DNA of 64,000 nucleotides from the NCBI RefSeq assembly GCF_000613125.1, contig NZ_HG964497.1, forward strand, positions 88,910 to 152,909. The letters run 5' to 3'. The position numbers were made by a program, and so were the translations under genes. Source of the stretch: Bacillus sp. EB01. Lineage in GTDB: Bacteria > Bacillota > Bacilli > Bacillales > Cytobacillaceae. Within the stretch, counting starts at the first letter, position 1. Every line of letters starts with the position of its first letter. This document shows positions 33,666 to 43,396 of the stretch, piece after piece. The notes under the pieces were generated by a model that did not search any database, had not been told where the DNA came from, and saw nothing but the letters and a program-made list of their open reading frames with translations.

Positions 33666-35613
33666 AAGTAACATTCAACTCTCCATGTTTCTCCAGGGCT
33701 ATTACTGTAAGGACGTACATCGCATGAGACCATGTGAGTGGCATGACCCAGGCCGGATCCCCCGTCATTTTATCAATCTGCTCCGGAAGCAACCCAAGAT
33801 GATTGGCGTGTTTAACGGACCAGTCGAGGTAGCCTCTTGCTTTCTCGAACCTGCCTATCTTTGCATAATAAAGCGCAAGCCAGAGTGTCGAGATAATCCA
33901 TGGATTACCGCCAATGTATATATCTCCGGTAAATCGTTCGATTCCGCCAACCTTAGGCGAAGTGAGCAGCCTTTCAATTGTCTCGGCTGTTTTTATCATC
34001 CGCTCATCTTGTTCGTCTATCATGTTAAATGGAACGTTAAGACCAAGCAAGCTAATATCAACTACCGGATCCTTCATAATCCGATACGTCTTATAGCCTT
34101 TCGTATTGGTTTCAACCATTGTTTCCTTTCCTGCTTCATTGACTTCAATATACATTCCTTCATCAACAGCGAGCTTCAAAGCCCTTAGGAAGGAACCACT
34201 TTCTTCGTTCCAGCAGTGATCTAGTATCGCTTTTTTAATTTTCCGGGCAGTCTTTTCCCACTTAATGGCCAGTTTTGTATGCCCTAACTTTCTGGCTATC
34301 TCAGCCGACCCAATCAACCCTCCATAAACAGACGCAGCCGAATAAAGATGTTCACCGCTGCGTTTTTCCCAAAGGTCCATACTTGGCAGTGGCAGATTTG
34401 TCTCGGAATCAATGAAGGTATTCAGGAAATTTGCTCCCTTTTCAACAGCAGGCCATACTCTTTGAATAAACTCATCATCACCTGTAAGAGTATAATGTTC
34501 GTTCATTCCCCATAATATCGATCCTGTTTCATCAATCTGCAGGCCCCAGGTTGGAGCTAAAACTCCATCTATGTAATGGCGCTGATCCCAAGCTCCATCC
34601 TTTCCCTGGGTGGCAATCATAGAATAATAGAATTTTGAGACAAGCTGATGATAGCCTGCCTGGTCTACCGCAGTTGCAATATAGGCGGCATCCCTGCCCC
34701 AGCAATAGGCATATCCTCCCGAGTAATCATAATCCTCATCAACTTCCGGTCCTGCTATAAAATTTCCTCTAACCTCATCATTCAAAAGTTTGAACGTTAA
34801 AAGAGAACGAATATAAACATTATTTATTTTTTCATCCTTAATATTTATCGGGGTGGCCTGTGAAAGGAATTCATCCCAATATAACACGGTCCGTCTGTAA
34901 AGCTCCTCAGACCCTAATCTTTTCGCTGTCGCCAGCATTTCAGATGATTCGTCTTTTGAAATTCCTGCAGCGATAAAAACAGTTAAGCGCCTTTCTTCCC
35001 CGGGATTGACGGAACCGAAACTCCAGGATAGCGCCCCATCCGTTTTGTTCATCACCTCACGGCCGCTTAATTTATTTTCTTTGGCCGATGCGAAAGCTTG
35101 GCCACACTGGTAATGCGTGGTTTCAAGGCTGCTGCCAACTGCGAAAGAGTATTGGCGATGGTAGTGCACAAGACAATCCTCATCCTTGTTATATAAGACA
35201 GTATTGAATCGCTCTCGATCGTCTATTGTAAAATCTGAATAAACGATAAAGGTAAGGTCCTTTTCTGAGCTTGATAAACTCCGAATCGTATAGTCACGCA
35301 CCAAAACATCCATACCTGGCACGACAAAATCGATCTGTTTTATCTCAATCTCCATTGTGGTATTGACACCAACCGTCACAAGGATATTTGTATTCCCGTC
35401 ATAATATTGCTCATAATTCCAGCCATCCTCATGCATGAAACAGGCTGGTTTCTCGGTGTCGTACCCATAAATTCCTGTGTAAAAATTATTAAGGTGCTGC
35501 GGGAAGTCAATGCGCGGCCAGTTCAACCGCTGAAGCTGGCCATCCTTTGTCAAGGAGGCAAGCATTTTGGAATTCCCAATCAGCCCATCAATTAAATATG
35601 GTTTCTTTCTCAT
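33664..35613 (-). CDS. Glycoside hydrolase family 15 (glucoamylase-like)
   Basis: A 649-aa cytoplasmic protein (no signal peptide) with an N-terminal beta-sandwich (to about residue 260) and an (alpha/alpha)6 barrel. GH15 landmarks: YCWGRDAAYIATAVDQAGY, the catalytic-acid region WGLQIDETGSILWGM, and the catalytic-base region LLPEQIDKMTGDPAWVMPLTWSHA. It probably cleaves terminal glucose from intracellular alpha-glucans or related sugars; the exact substrate is not predictable. Start ATG 35613 follows AGGAGTGACG. Single gene. Confidence 0.92.
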   Translation of the reverse strand: MRKKPYLIDGLIGNSKMLASLTKDGQLQRLNWPRIDFPQHLNNFYTGIYGYDTEKPACFMHEDGWNYEQYYDGNTNILVTVGVNTTMEIEIKQIDFVVPGMDVLVRDYTIRSLSSSEKDLTFIVYSDFTIDDRERFNTVLYNKDEDCLVHYHRQYSFAVGSSLETTHYQCGQAFASAKENKLSGREVMNKTDGALSWSFGSVNPGEERRLTVFIAAGISKDESSEMLATAKRLGSEELYRRTVLYWDEFLSQATPINIKDEKINNVYIRSLLTFKLLNDEVRGNFIAGPEVDEDYDYSGGYAYCWGRDAAYIATAVDQAGYHQLVSKFYYSMIATQGKDGAWDQRHYIDGVLAPTWGLQIDETGSILWGMNEHYTLTGDDEFIQRVWPAVEKGANFLNTFIDSETNLPLPSMDLWEKRSGEHLYSAASVYGGLIGSAEIARKLGHTKLAIKWEKTARKIKKAILDHCWNEESGSFLRALKLAVDEGMYIEVNEAGKETMVETNTKGYKTYRIMKDPVVDISLLGLNVPFNMIDEQDERMIKTAETIERLLTSPKVGGIERFTGDIYIGGNPWIISTLWLALYYAKIGRFEKARGYLDWSVKHANHLGLLPEQIDKMTGDPAWVMPLTWSHAMYVLTVIALEKHGELNVT

Positions 35614-35964
35614 CCTACGTCACTCCTGGCAAGGGTGAAATTTAAAATCATCTAAAACATTACCCTATCAAACAAACGAAAAACCCTGATTATTATGCTC
35701 TCTTTCACACTTACCCCTTATTTACCGAACAAAACGAAGCAGCTGAAAAGGGATGGGATTTAGGAATAGAATAAAAAATAAATTTCTCCCTGGATTACAA
35801 AAACCTTAGATAACAGCAATACTCAAGTACATTATTACAAATAGAATGCGTTTTTACCCGTTGGATACCCTAAAAGATATGGTATAGATTTCAAGTTCAT
35901 ATGACTTTGTGATGTTACATAACTTATGATAAAATTAAATTAAGTAACATTAGGAGGAATTCCG
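35614..35964. other. 350-bp intergenic region
   Basis: AT-rich, divergent spacer between GH15 and the recombinase gene; the only structure found is the dyad promoter element at 35912-35950. Confidence 0.5.
35912..35950 (+). promoter_or_regulatory. dyad promoter of the recombinase gene
   Basis: ATGTTAC ... GTAACAT arms enclose TATGATAAAAT, a good -10 region, directly before AGGAGG and the GTG start. Nearly the same element lies at 20436-20473. The arms straddle the -10, the layout of an operator, perhaps for self-repression. Confidence 0.7.
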
Positions 35965-36528
35965 GTGGAGTATGTTGACCCCATAAAAGACATTGAACTT
36001 ATTAATTCCATTAAGGAAGAATTAAGGAAGAATTCACAGCGGGACGTTTTGTTGTTTGTGTTTGGAATAAATACCGGGATTAGGGTAAGTGATTTGCTTT
36101 CTTTGAAAGTTGAAGATGTATGGGATGGAGAAGCAGTTCGGGAATTTTTATATGTCGATGATGGCGAAGGTGAGGAACCAAAGGCTTTTTATTTGAACAA
36201 AAGTATCAATAATGAACTTGAATTATACTTCAGGCAATATCCTCTCCAGAATAAGGATTATTTGTTCAAGTCTAAAAAGAATGAACTTCCAATCACCAGA
36301 CAGCAAGCTTATAGAATCATTAATCATGCTGCCAAGAAAGTTGGCGTGTCTGGCAAAATCGGTACCCATACGCTGCGTAAGACATTTGGGTATCATGCCT
36401 ACCGAAAAGGGATAGCAATTTCTATTTTAATGGAGGTTTTTAACCACCATAGCTCAAGGGAAACGCTTAAGTATCTTGGAATTGACAAAGAAGAAGAACA
36501 TTTAATAAGGGTTGATGTAAATTTATAA
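35965..36528 (+). CDS. Minimal tyrosine recombinase
   Basis: A 187-aa catalytic-domain-only tyrosine recombinase with no N-terminal core-binding domain (XerC/D are about 300 aa). Visible catalytic residues: Arg in NTGIRVSDLL, His-x-x-Arg in GTHTLRKTFGYHAY, His in FNHHSSRETLKYLGI with Tyr at the end of that motif. GTG start behind AGGAGGAATTCCG. No phage, transposon or att-type duplication was identified around it. Stand-alone genes of this type are common in Bacilli and their targets are unknown. A GGAGG...GAATTC motif occurs inverted just after the stop (about 36533-36550). Confidence 0.9.
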   Translation: MEYVDPIKDIELINSIKEELRKNSQRDVLLFVFGINTGIRVSDLLSLKVEDVWDGEAVREFLYVDDGEGEEPKAFYLNKSINNELELYFRQYPLQNKDYLFKSKKNELPITRQQAYRIINHAAKKVGVSGKIGTHTLRKTFGYHAYRKGIAISILMEVFNHHSSRETLKYLGIDKEEEHLIRVDVNL

Positions 36529-36663
36529 CAGGGAGAATTCCACCTCCTTTAAATAACCATCCCATCAGAAAGCCATACTGTTCTTTAGCCTTTTATTAAG
36601 AAAAGAGTTATCAACTAAGTGGCTTTTGTTAAGGTGAGCAACTGATTGTTTTTGTTAAAAATA

Positions 36664-36689
36664 AAACCCCCGCCATAATGGCGGAGGTC
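36664..36689 (-). terminator. terminator of the Usp-like gene
   Basis: ACCTCCGCCAT / ATGGCGGGGGT (minus-strand reading) followed by TTTATTTTT, 10 bp past the stop. Confidence 0.9.
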
Positions 36690-36698
36690 AAATCGGAC

Positions 36699-37388
36699 TT
36701 ATTGGTCTTCTTCGTCTTGAAGTTCCAATTCCATATCTACATTTTCTAGTTTCACGACAAAATCATCTGTTACCTGGACATGAAGCATTTGGTTATCCTT
36801 CATGAACTTGAACACTCCAGTATTAAAATCTGTTCCCTGTTCCTTAAAGAAAATCCCATCATATAATACGTCCTTCGTATGCTTAAAGATTACCCTGAAG
36901 TTTTCTTGATCTTGCACAAGGTAGGCACGGACACCTTTTTCATAGGTCCCTTCCGCCTCCCTTAAATATCGTGAAACAGATACAATATGCAAATCGACAA
37001 AAGGTACTTCTTTTAATAAAGAATTGATGATTGATCCTTTTGCAAGCTGCTCCCATCTGCTTTGTGCAGTCTGCCCAAGGATGATCTGGGTGACCTGTTT
37101 TTCCCTTGCTACTTGAGCAATCACTTTTGAAATAGGCCTTTTTTCATTATCCATTAAAATGAACGAGTCAGCCCCGTGAGCATCGGCGATTTGTTTCCAT
37201 TTGGAAATATAGTGTGATTTCTCTGCATCCATTTCACTGAATGGAGTTGGGTCTACGGTCAAAATGTAAAGCGGACAGTCCAGCATATTCGCTATTTTGC
37301 AGCCGCGCTGGATGAGCCGTTCGCCATTTGGCCCGTAATAAACACAGACTAGGATGCTTTCGTCCATGCGCCCCTTGATTTTTTTCAT
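36699..37388 (-). CDS. Stand-alone Usp-domain protein (KdpD-like)
   Basis: A 229-aa soluble protein. Residues about 8-145 form a universal-stress-protein domain of the type found inside KdpD (ESILVCVYYGPNGERLIQRG, CPLYILTVDPTP, VTQIILGQTAQSRWEQLAKGSIINSLLKEV). An acidic ~80-residue tail ends ELELQDEEDQ. There is no histidine kinase module. ATG 37388 follows GAGGTGA; the frame upstream to 37511 is rejected. It is divergent from mrpA by 180 bp, suggesting a role in cation or osmotic stress connected to the antiporter; that link is inferred from position only. Confidence 0.82.
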   Translation of the reverse strand: MKKIKGRMDESILVCVYYGPNGERLIQRGCKIANMLDCPLYILTVDPTPFSEMDAEKSHYISKWKQIADAHGADSFILMDNEKRPISKVIAQVAREKQVTQIILGQTAQSRWEQLAKGSIINSLLKEVPFVDLHIVSVSRYLREAEGTYEKGVRAYLVQDQENFRVIFKHTKDVLYDGIFFKEQGTDFNTGVFKFMKDNQMLHVQVTDDFVVKLENVDMELELQDEEDQ

Positions 37389-37568
37389 TAAAATGTCACC
37401 TCGGAATAGATGTGATGTACTTAACAAATATTGAATGTAAGTGGACTCTGTATGACTATAGCCTATGCCAATTGGGTAGTCAATCCCATTTAATCCCGTA
37501 ACCCAAAACATAATGGTAAAAATCAGTTTTTAATCAACAAAAATTTCTTTTAGAAGGAGGCGGTCAAA

Positions 37569-39983
37569 TTGCATTCCATACACCTAATGATAGTACTTCC
37601 TTTTCTATTCGCTCTCTTTGTGCCGTTTTTATATAAATACTTTGCACCGCGGATACACACAGGATGGTTTGTATTATTTGTTCCAGCAGCAATCTTCCTA
37701 TACTTTCTCCGGTTTATCCCCCGGCTCCCAGATGGCGATAATCTTTTAGCCTCTGTTCCCTGGATGCCTTCACTCGGCATTGACTATACCGTGTATAGTG
37801 ATGGGCTCAGCTTGATTTTTGGCCTACTGATTACTGGTATAGGGGCTCTTGTCATACTTTATTCCATTTATTATATGTCCAAACACAGGGAAGCCCTCCA
37901 TAATTTCTATGTTTACTTGTTGTTATTTATGGGGGCAATGCTCGGGGTTGTCTTCTCGGACAATATCCTGCTTCTTTATGTTTTTTGGGAATTAACGAGC
38001 ATCTCTTCTTTCCTATTGATTGCTTATTGGTATCAGCGTGAACGGTCACGCTATGGTGCACAAAAGTCTTTGCTTATTACTGTATTCGGCGGGCTTGCCA
38101 TGCTTTCGGGCTTCATTATGTTATCGATGATAACTGGAACCTACAGCATTCGGGAAATGATTGGCCAGGTTGATGATATCACCGCTCATTCCTTGTTCAT
38201 ACCGGCAATGATCATGATACTGCTGGGTGCTTTTACAAAGTCCGCTCAGTTCCCGTTCAGTATATGGCTGCCAGGTGCGATGGAAGCTCCTACACCAATT
38301 AGCGCCTACCTCCATTCAGCTACCATGGTAAAAGCAGGTATTTACTTAGTTGCGCGCTTTACGCCTGTTTTTGGAGGAGAAGCCGAGTGGTTCTGGCTTG
38401 TCTCTGGTATAGGTATCATTACGTTGCTTTATGGTTCTATAAACGCTGTAAAACAAACTGATTTAAAGGCTCTGCTTGCCTATTCAACCATAAGCCAATT
38501 GGGCCTCATTATGAGCCTGTTCGGTATGGGGTCTGCGGCTTTGTATTTTAACGGAGGCGATGAATCTTCCGTTTACAGTGTTGCTGTCTTTGCTGCGATA
38601 TTCCATCTTATCAACCATTCCACCTTTAAAGGCGCACTTTTTATGGTTGTAGGAATTATCGACCACGAAACCGGTACCCGTGATATCCGTAAACTCGGAG
38701 GCTTAATGCAAATCATGCCGATATCCTTTACGCTTGCTGTAATTGGAGCATTTTCAATGGCAGGGCTCCCTCCGTTTAACGGGTTTTTAAGCAAGGAAAT
38801 GTTTTTCACAGCTGTGGTGAATGCTTCAGGCATGTCGATCTTCAATATGGAAACACTCGGTATACTTTTTCCTGTCATCGCCTGGGTTGCCAGTGTGTTT
38901 ACATTCATCTACAGTATGATTCTTGTGTTTAAAACGTTTAGAGGAAGATACAAGCCTGAAAAATTGGATAAACAGCCACATGAAGCCCCGATTGGTATGT
39001 TGATTCCGCCAATCGTACTGGCTATCCTTGTTGTAGTTATTTTCTTCTTTCCGAATGTCCTTTCCGAATATTTGCTCCAGCCAGCAGCACATGCTGTTCT
39101 GCCTGGCTTGCCGGAAAGTGTATTTGCCAAAGAAATCAGCGCTTGGCACGGACCTAATCTTGAGTTATTCATGACAATTGGAGTTGTCGTATTCGGGGTT
39201 CTGCTTTATGTATATTTAAAAAAATGGGTCGTTTCCCTAAGGAAGTATCCTCATTCGCTAACCTTGAATCATTTCTATGATGTGTTGCTCGAACGAAGCG
39301 AAGAGATTTCCAGGTCACTGACCAATCGATATATGAATGGCAGTATCAGGAATTACTTAGTCTATATTTTCGGGTTTTTAGTTCTGCTTGCCGGGGGTGC
39401 TCTCCTGGTTTCAAATCGGCTTTCAGTTGATGCGGCAAACAATGCGCCCGTCACTCTGTTTGAAGGAGCAGTTGCTGCCGCAATGATAGCAGCTGGCTTG
39501 ACGGTTCTTTTCACAAAATCCAGAATGACTGCAATCGTTGCTCTTGGAGGGTTGGGGTATCTCGTTTCCATGTTATTTGTTTTATTCAGGGCTCCGGACT
39601 TAGCCTTGACGCAATTGGTTGTGGAAACGGTGACGACTGCTTTATTCCTGCTATGTTATTACCACCTGCCGAAATTCTTTAAAGGCAACGAGCGAGTACC
39701 ATTTAAGCCTTTAAATCTGATTATTTCTCTTGGTGTAGGAGCAACAGTAACACTGTTTGCTTTGTCTGCCAATGGCAACAGGCTATTTGAACCTATTTCA
39801 AGCTATTACGAGAATTCCTATGAACTTGCCGGAGCAAGAAATATTGTAAATGCCATTCTGGTTGATTTCAGGGGAATTGATACCATGATGGAAATAGCGG
39901 TTCTGACGATTGCCGCCCTTGGAGTCTTTACATTAATTAAACTTGAAATGAACAGGAGTGAGAAGAATGAAGAAACTAAATGA
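37569..39983 (+). CDS. mrpA: Na+/H+ antiporter subunit A
   Basis: An 804-aa membrane subunit with more than 20 helices, homologous to complex I NuoL (proton-translocating motifs around LLLYVFWELTSISSFLLI, SAYLHSATMVKAGIYLVAR and HLINHSTFKGALFMVVG). A C-terminal MrpA-specific part includes RAPDLALTQLVVETVTTALFLL. TTG start behind AGAAGGAGGCGG. First gene of the seven-gene Mrp operon for Na+ efflux and alkaline pH homeostasis. Confidence 0.97.
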   Translation: MHSIHLMIVLPFLFALFVPFLYKYFAPRIHTGWFVLFVPAAIFLYFLRFIPRLPDGDNLLASVPWMPSLGIDYTVYSDGLSLIFGLLITGIGALVILYSIYYMSKHREALHNFYVYLLLFMGAMLGVVFSDNILLLYVFWELTSISSFLLIAYWYQRERSRYGAQKSLLITVFGGLAMLSGFIMLSMITGTYSIREMIGQVDDITAHSLFIPAMIMILLGAFTKSAQFPFSIWLPGAMEAPTPISAYLHSATMVKAGIYLVARFTPVFGGEAEWFWLVSGIGIITLLYGSINAVKQTDLKALLAYSTISQLGLIMSLFGMGSAALYFNGGDESSVYSVAVFAAIFHLINHSTFKGALFMVVGIIDHETGTRDIRKLGGLMQIMPISFTLAVIGAFSMAGLPPFNGFLSKEMFFTAVVNASGMSIFNMETLGILFPVIAWVASVFTFIYSMILVFKTFRGRYKPEKLDKQPHEAPIGMLIPPIVLAILVVVIFFFPNVLSEYLLQPAAHAVLPGLPESVFAKEISAWHGPNLELFMTIGVVVFGVLLYVYLKKWVVSLRKYPHSLTLNHFYDVLLERSEEISRSLTNRYMNGSIRNYLVYIFGFLVLLAGGALLVSNRLSVDAANNAPVTLFEGAVAAAMIAAGLTVLFTKSRMTAIVALGGLGYLVSMLFVLFRAPDLALTQLVVETVTTALFLLCYYHLPKFFKGNERVPFKPLNLIISLGVGATVTLFALSANGNRLFEPISSYYENSYELAGARNIVNAILVDFRGIDTMMEIAVLTIAALGVFTLIKLEMNRSEKNEETK

Positions 39984-40392
39984 TGTCATACTGCGAAGTG
40001 TGGCAAGAGTTGCAGTTGTCATTATTCTCACCTTTGCTATAAACCTCTACTTCTCTGGCCATCATTATCCTGGGGGAGGTTTTATCGGCGGGCTTACGCT
40101 TGCTTCTGCCGTTACACTGCTGTTCCTTACCTATGATATTGAATCGGTACGGGAGAATGTACCTGTCGACTTTAAAGCAATGGCGGCAGTAGGAGTACTT
40201 ATTGCAGTAATGACAGGGGCTGGAGGAATGCTCTTTAATGAACCATTCCTTACACAGGCATTCGACTACTTCAACTTGCCCATATTCGGAAAAACCGAGC
40301 TGGCAACAGCGGTGATTTTTGATCTCGGTGTCGCTTTGGCGGTAATTGGGACAGCCATGACTATTATTATTACGATAAGCGAGGACCGATAA
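39967..40392 (+). CDS. mrpB: Na+/H+ antiporter subunit B
   Basis: A 141-aa protein, four helices, with the MrpB signature GHHYPGGGFIGGL. ATG 39967 lies 8 nt after AGGAG inside the mrpA end, giving a 17-bp overlap. Confidence 0.96.
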   Translation: MKKLNDVILRSVARVAVVIILTFAINLYFSGHHYPGGGFIGGLTLASAVTLLFLTYDIESVRENVPVDFKAMAAVGVLIAVMTGAGGMLFNEPFLTQAFDYFNLPIFGKTELATAVIFDLGVALAVIGTAMTIIITISEDR

Positions 40393-40394
40393 CT

Positions 40395-40733
40395 ATGGAA
40401 ACTTTAATGTCGGTACTTGTCGGGGTTTTGTTTACCATTGGAACGTATTTGATTTTATCTAAAAATCTATTGAGGATTATACTGGGGACCTCGGTCATTA
40501 GCCATGCTGTCAATCTGCTGATCATTACAATGGGCGGATTAAAAACAGGTGGAGCTCCCCTTTTAGGAATTGGCGGGGATACCTTTACTGATCCTTTGCC
40601 GCAGGCACTTATTCTTACGGCAATTGTCATCAACTTTGCGACCACCGCCCTTTTCCTAGTCCTTAGCTATCGTGCATACAGGGTGCTTGGAACTGATGAC
40701 ACGGAACAAATGCGAGGTAATGAAAATGAATAA
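40395..40733 (+). CDS. mrpC: Na+/H+ antiporter subunit C
   Basis: A 112-aa NuoK-like subunit with three helices (TLMSVLVGVLFTIGTYLIL, GTSVISHAVNLLIITMGG, DPLPQALILTAIVINFATTAL). It starts 2 bp after the mrpB stop. Confidence 0.96.
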   Translation: METLMSVLVGVLFTIGTYLILSKNLLRIILGTSVISHAVNLLIITMGGLKTGGAPLLGIGGDTFTDPLPQALILTAIVINFATTALFLVLSYRAYRVLGTDDTEQMRGNENE

Positions 40734-42213
40734 TTTACTCATTCTGCCCATTATTATCCCTTTAATCATAGGGATGGTCATGGTCATCATTCGAAACAGG
40801 ATAATGCTGCAGCGGCTGCTGGGGATTCTGGCTATCGTGGCTACCGGGGCGGTATCAGCCGTTTTAATGTTTCAAATTAAAACGGATGGCATCCAGGTTC
40901 TCCATATTGGCGGCTGGAAGGCGCCTTTCGGGGTAAGCTTTGCTGCTGATATGTTCTCTGCTCTTCTACTAATTACAACAAGTATCGTTGCGCTATTTTG
41001 CTTTCTTTACGCGTTTCGTTCTATTGGGAAGGAACGGGAACTGCATTATTTTTACCCGTTATTTTTATTCCTTATTACAGGGGTTAACGGATCATTCATT
41101 ACAGGTGATATCTTTAATCTGTTTGTCTGCTTTGAGGTTATGCTTATATCCTCTTACGTATTAATCTCCCTGGGCGGAACGCGTCTGCAACTGCGGGAAT
41201 CGATTAAATATGTGCTTGTAAATCTAATATCCTCCTTCCTTTTCCTTGTGGTAATTTCTTACTTGTACGCCACAATAGGGACGCTGAATTTCGCACATCT
41301 GTCAGTCCGCGTTGCTGAGGCCGGACAAGACGGCTTGCTTACTGCTATTTCACTGCTGTTTTTAATTGTTTTTAGCCTGAAGGCGGGATTGTTATTATTC
41401 TTTTGGCTGCCTGGTTCCTACAGCGCACCTCCCACAGCGATTGCGGCTGTGTTTGCAGCGCTTCTTACCAAAGTGGGTATTTACTCTATAATTCGAATTT
41501 TTACGCTCGTGTTTTACCACGAGCCGGAAATAACCCATTTGATTATCGGAATCATGAGTGCACTTACCATGCTATTGGGTGCAATAGGTGCAATTGCATA
41601 TTGGGACATTAAGAAGATCCTTACGTATAACGTAATTGTTGGAGTTGGCTTTATTTTAGCAGGACTTGCCTCAAGCACACCGGAAGGATTAACCGGATCC
41701 CTTTACTACCTTATTCATGACATGATAATTAAGGCCCTTCTCTTCCTTATCGGGGGAACTGTTATCGCGATTATAGGAACGGCTAACCTGAGAGACTTCA
41801 GCGGCTTGATCCAAACATATCCTTATCTAGGCTGGATGTTTTTTGTAGCAGCACTGTCATTGTCAGGGATTCCGCCGTTAAGCGGGTTTATCGGCAAGGT
41901 TTATATTACAGAAGGAACATTCGAGGCTGGTTACTTCTGGCTAGGGGCAATAGGCCTCCTAACAAGCCTGATGGTCCTTTATTCTGTTTTAAAAATCTTT
42001 ATGTATGGTTTTTGGGGAGAATCCTACCTTAATGAAGAAACTGAAAAAGGGAAAACGAAAGGATTACTGTTCCCAATTGCAGCCCTGACTGCTCTTACCA
42101 TCGCACTGGGGCTTGGGGCTGAGGGAATTCATTCCTTTGCAGAGCTTGCTGTTGAAAGCTTGATGGATCCCTCACTTTATATTGATGCAGTCCTTGGAGA
42201 GTACAAAGGTTGA
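40726..42213 (+). CDS. mrpD: Na+/H+ antiporter subunit D
   Basis: A 495-aa NuoM/N-like subunit with about 14 helices (FNLFVCFEVMLISSYVLISL, FWLPGSYSAPPTAIAAVFAAL with a conserved Lys following, YLIHDMIIKALLFLIGG). The best start is the second ATG, 8 nt after GAGG, overlapping mrpC by 8 bp; the upstream ATG at 40720 is possible. Confidence 0.96.
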   Translation: MNNLLILPIIIPLIIGMVMVIIRNRIMLQRLLGILAIVATGAVSAVLMFQIKTDGIQVLHIGGWKAPFGVSFAADMFSALLLITTSIVALFCFLYAFRSIGKERELHYFYPLFLFLITGVNGSFITGDIFNLFVCFEVMLISSYVLISLGGTRLQLRESIKYVLVNLISSFLFLVVISYLYATIGTLNFAHLSVRVAEAGQDGLLTAISLLFLIVFSLKAGLLLFFWLPGSYSAPPTAIAAVFAALLTKVGIYSIIRIFTLVFYHEPEITHLIIGIMSALTMLLGAIGAIAYWDIKKILTYNVIVGVGFILAGLASSTPEGLTGSLYYLIHDMIIKALLFLIGGTVIAIIGTANLRDFSGLIQTYPYLGWMFFVAALSLSGIPPLSGFIGKVYITEGTFEAGYFWLGAIGLLTSLMVLYSVLKIFMYGFWGESYLNEETEKGKTKGLLFPIAALTALTIALGLGAEGIHSFAELAVESLMDPSLYIDAVLGEYKG

Positions 42214-42256
42214 TCTCAAAAAGATTTTTTGATTATTACGGAAAGGGGTGGTCTTC

Positions 42257-42739
42257 GTGGCAATGCAGGTATTAACCAATCTGTTTATCGCCTTGCTTTG
42301 GGCGGCTCTCCAGGAGGATTGGAGTGTTCTGACCTTTTTCAGCGGCTACTTGGTCGGAATCCTCGTCCTATTCTTAATGCGCCGCTTTCTTCCGGACAAT
42401 TTTTATTTGATTACATTTTTAAATATCATTAAATTATTTTTCGTTTTTATTCAAGAATTATTTACCTCCAGCTACCTTGTGATTCGGCAAGTCATAAGGC
42501 CAAAGTTAAATATAACACCAGGAATCTTTACTGTGAAAACAGATTTGGAGACAGACACAGAGGTGACCCTTCTCTCCCTGCTGTTAACCTTGACCCCGGG
42601 ATCAGTTGTTATTAAGGTTTCAGATGACGGCCAAACGTTATACGTCCATGCAATGGATATCCCTGAATCAAGTGAGTCTGTGCTTAAATCGAAACTGCGA
42701 TTTGAAAATTATATTAAGAAGGTGACACGGAAATGTTAG
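42257..42739 (+). CDS. mrpE: Na+/H+ antiporter subunit E
   Basis: A 160-aa protein with an N-terminal pair of helices, then a soluble domain containing LLSLLLTLTPGSVVIKVSDDGQTLYVHAMD, diagnostic for MrpE. Start taken as GTG 42257 behind AGGGGTGG; ATG 42263 is the alternative. Confidence 0.95.
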   Translation: MAMQVLTNLFIALLWAALQEDWSVLTFFSGYLVGILVLFLMRRFLPDNFYLITFLNIIKLFFVFIQELFTSSYLVIRQVIRPKLNITPGIFTVKTDLETDTEVTLLSLLLTLTPGSVVIKVSDDGQTLYVHAMDIPESSESVLKSKLRFENYIKKVTRKC

Positions 42740-43017
42740 ATTTAATATTAAAGATTTCATTGGTCTTCCTGACCCTTTCCATTCTTGCCACCTTTTATCG
42801 TCTCATCAAAGGCCCATCGTCTCCTGACAGGATTCAAGCGCTGGATTCAATCGGGATTAATTTGATAGCCGGTGTTGCCATTACTTCTGTCCTTCTTAGG
42901 ACACATGCTTTTTTTGAAGTGATATTGCTGATTGGTATATTATCCTTTATTGGAACCCTTGCGTTTGCAAGATTCCTCGAAAGGGGTGTAGCCATTGAAT
43001 CCAAACGATCTGAGTGA
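42733..43017 (+). CDS. mrpF: Na+/H+ antiporter subunit F
   Basis: A 94-aa, three-helix subunit with the MrpF motif KGPSSPDRIQALDSIGINLIAG. It overlaps mrpE by 7 bp and mrpG by 23 bp. Confidence 0.95.
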   Translation: MLDLILKISLVFLTLSILATFYRLIKGPSSPDRIQALDSIGINLIAGVAITSVLLRTHAFFEVILLIGILSFIGTLAFARFLERGVAIESKRSE

Positions 43018-43360
43018 AATGATCGCGGCTATTCTTATTTTGGCGGGCACGTTCATTAGTTTTTTAAGCGCCATCGGATTAGTCAGACTGCCAGATGTGT
43101 ATACACGCTCCCATGCCGCTTCAAAAAGCTCAACTCTGGGTGTTTTGTTTACACTGGTAGGTACTTTTATATTCTTCCTTTTTAGTGATGGCTTCTTTAG
43201 CGTCAGGCTGCTGCTTGGAATCTTCTTCGTATTCCTGACCGCCCCGGTATCAGCACACTTAATTGCCAGGGCTGCTTATATTACGAATGTGAAAATGGCC
43301 GAGACAACCGTCAAGGACGAGCTGGGCGAAGCAATAGAAAAACTGAAGCAATCTAAATAA
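42995..43360 (+). CDS. mrpG: Na+/H+ antiporter subunit G
   Basis: A 121-aa, three-helix subunit with the MrpG motif IGLVRLPDVYTRSHAASKSSTLG. TTG start behind AAAGGGGTG. Last gene of the operon, terminator follows. Confidence 0.95.
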   Translation: MNPNDLSEMIAAILILAGTFISFLSAIGLVRLPDVYTRSHAASKSSTLGVLFTLVGTFIFFLFSDGFFSVRLLLGIFFVFLTAPVSAHLIARAAYITNVKMAETTVKDELGEAIEKLKQSK

Positions 43361-43364
43361 GTCA

Positions 43365-43396
43365 TTGTCCCTTCATTTATGGAGGGGCATTTTTTA
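43365..43396 (+). terminator. mrp operon terminator
   Basis: TGTCCCTTC / GGAGGGGCA stem (with G-U pairs) followed by TTTTTTATTTT. Confidence 0.88.

Noticed and set aside
35952-36550. Inverted GGAGG/GAATTC motifs flanking the recombinase gene as transposon ends
   Set aside because: The match is short and coincides with the ribosome site; no target duplication was found.
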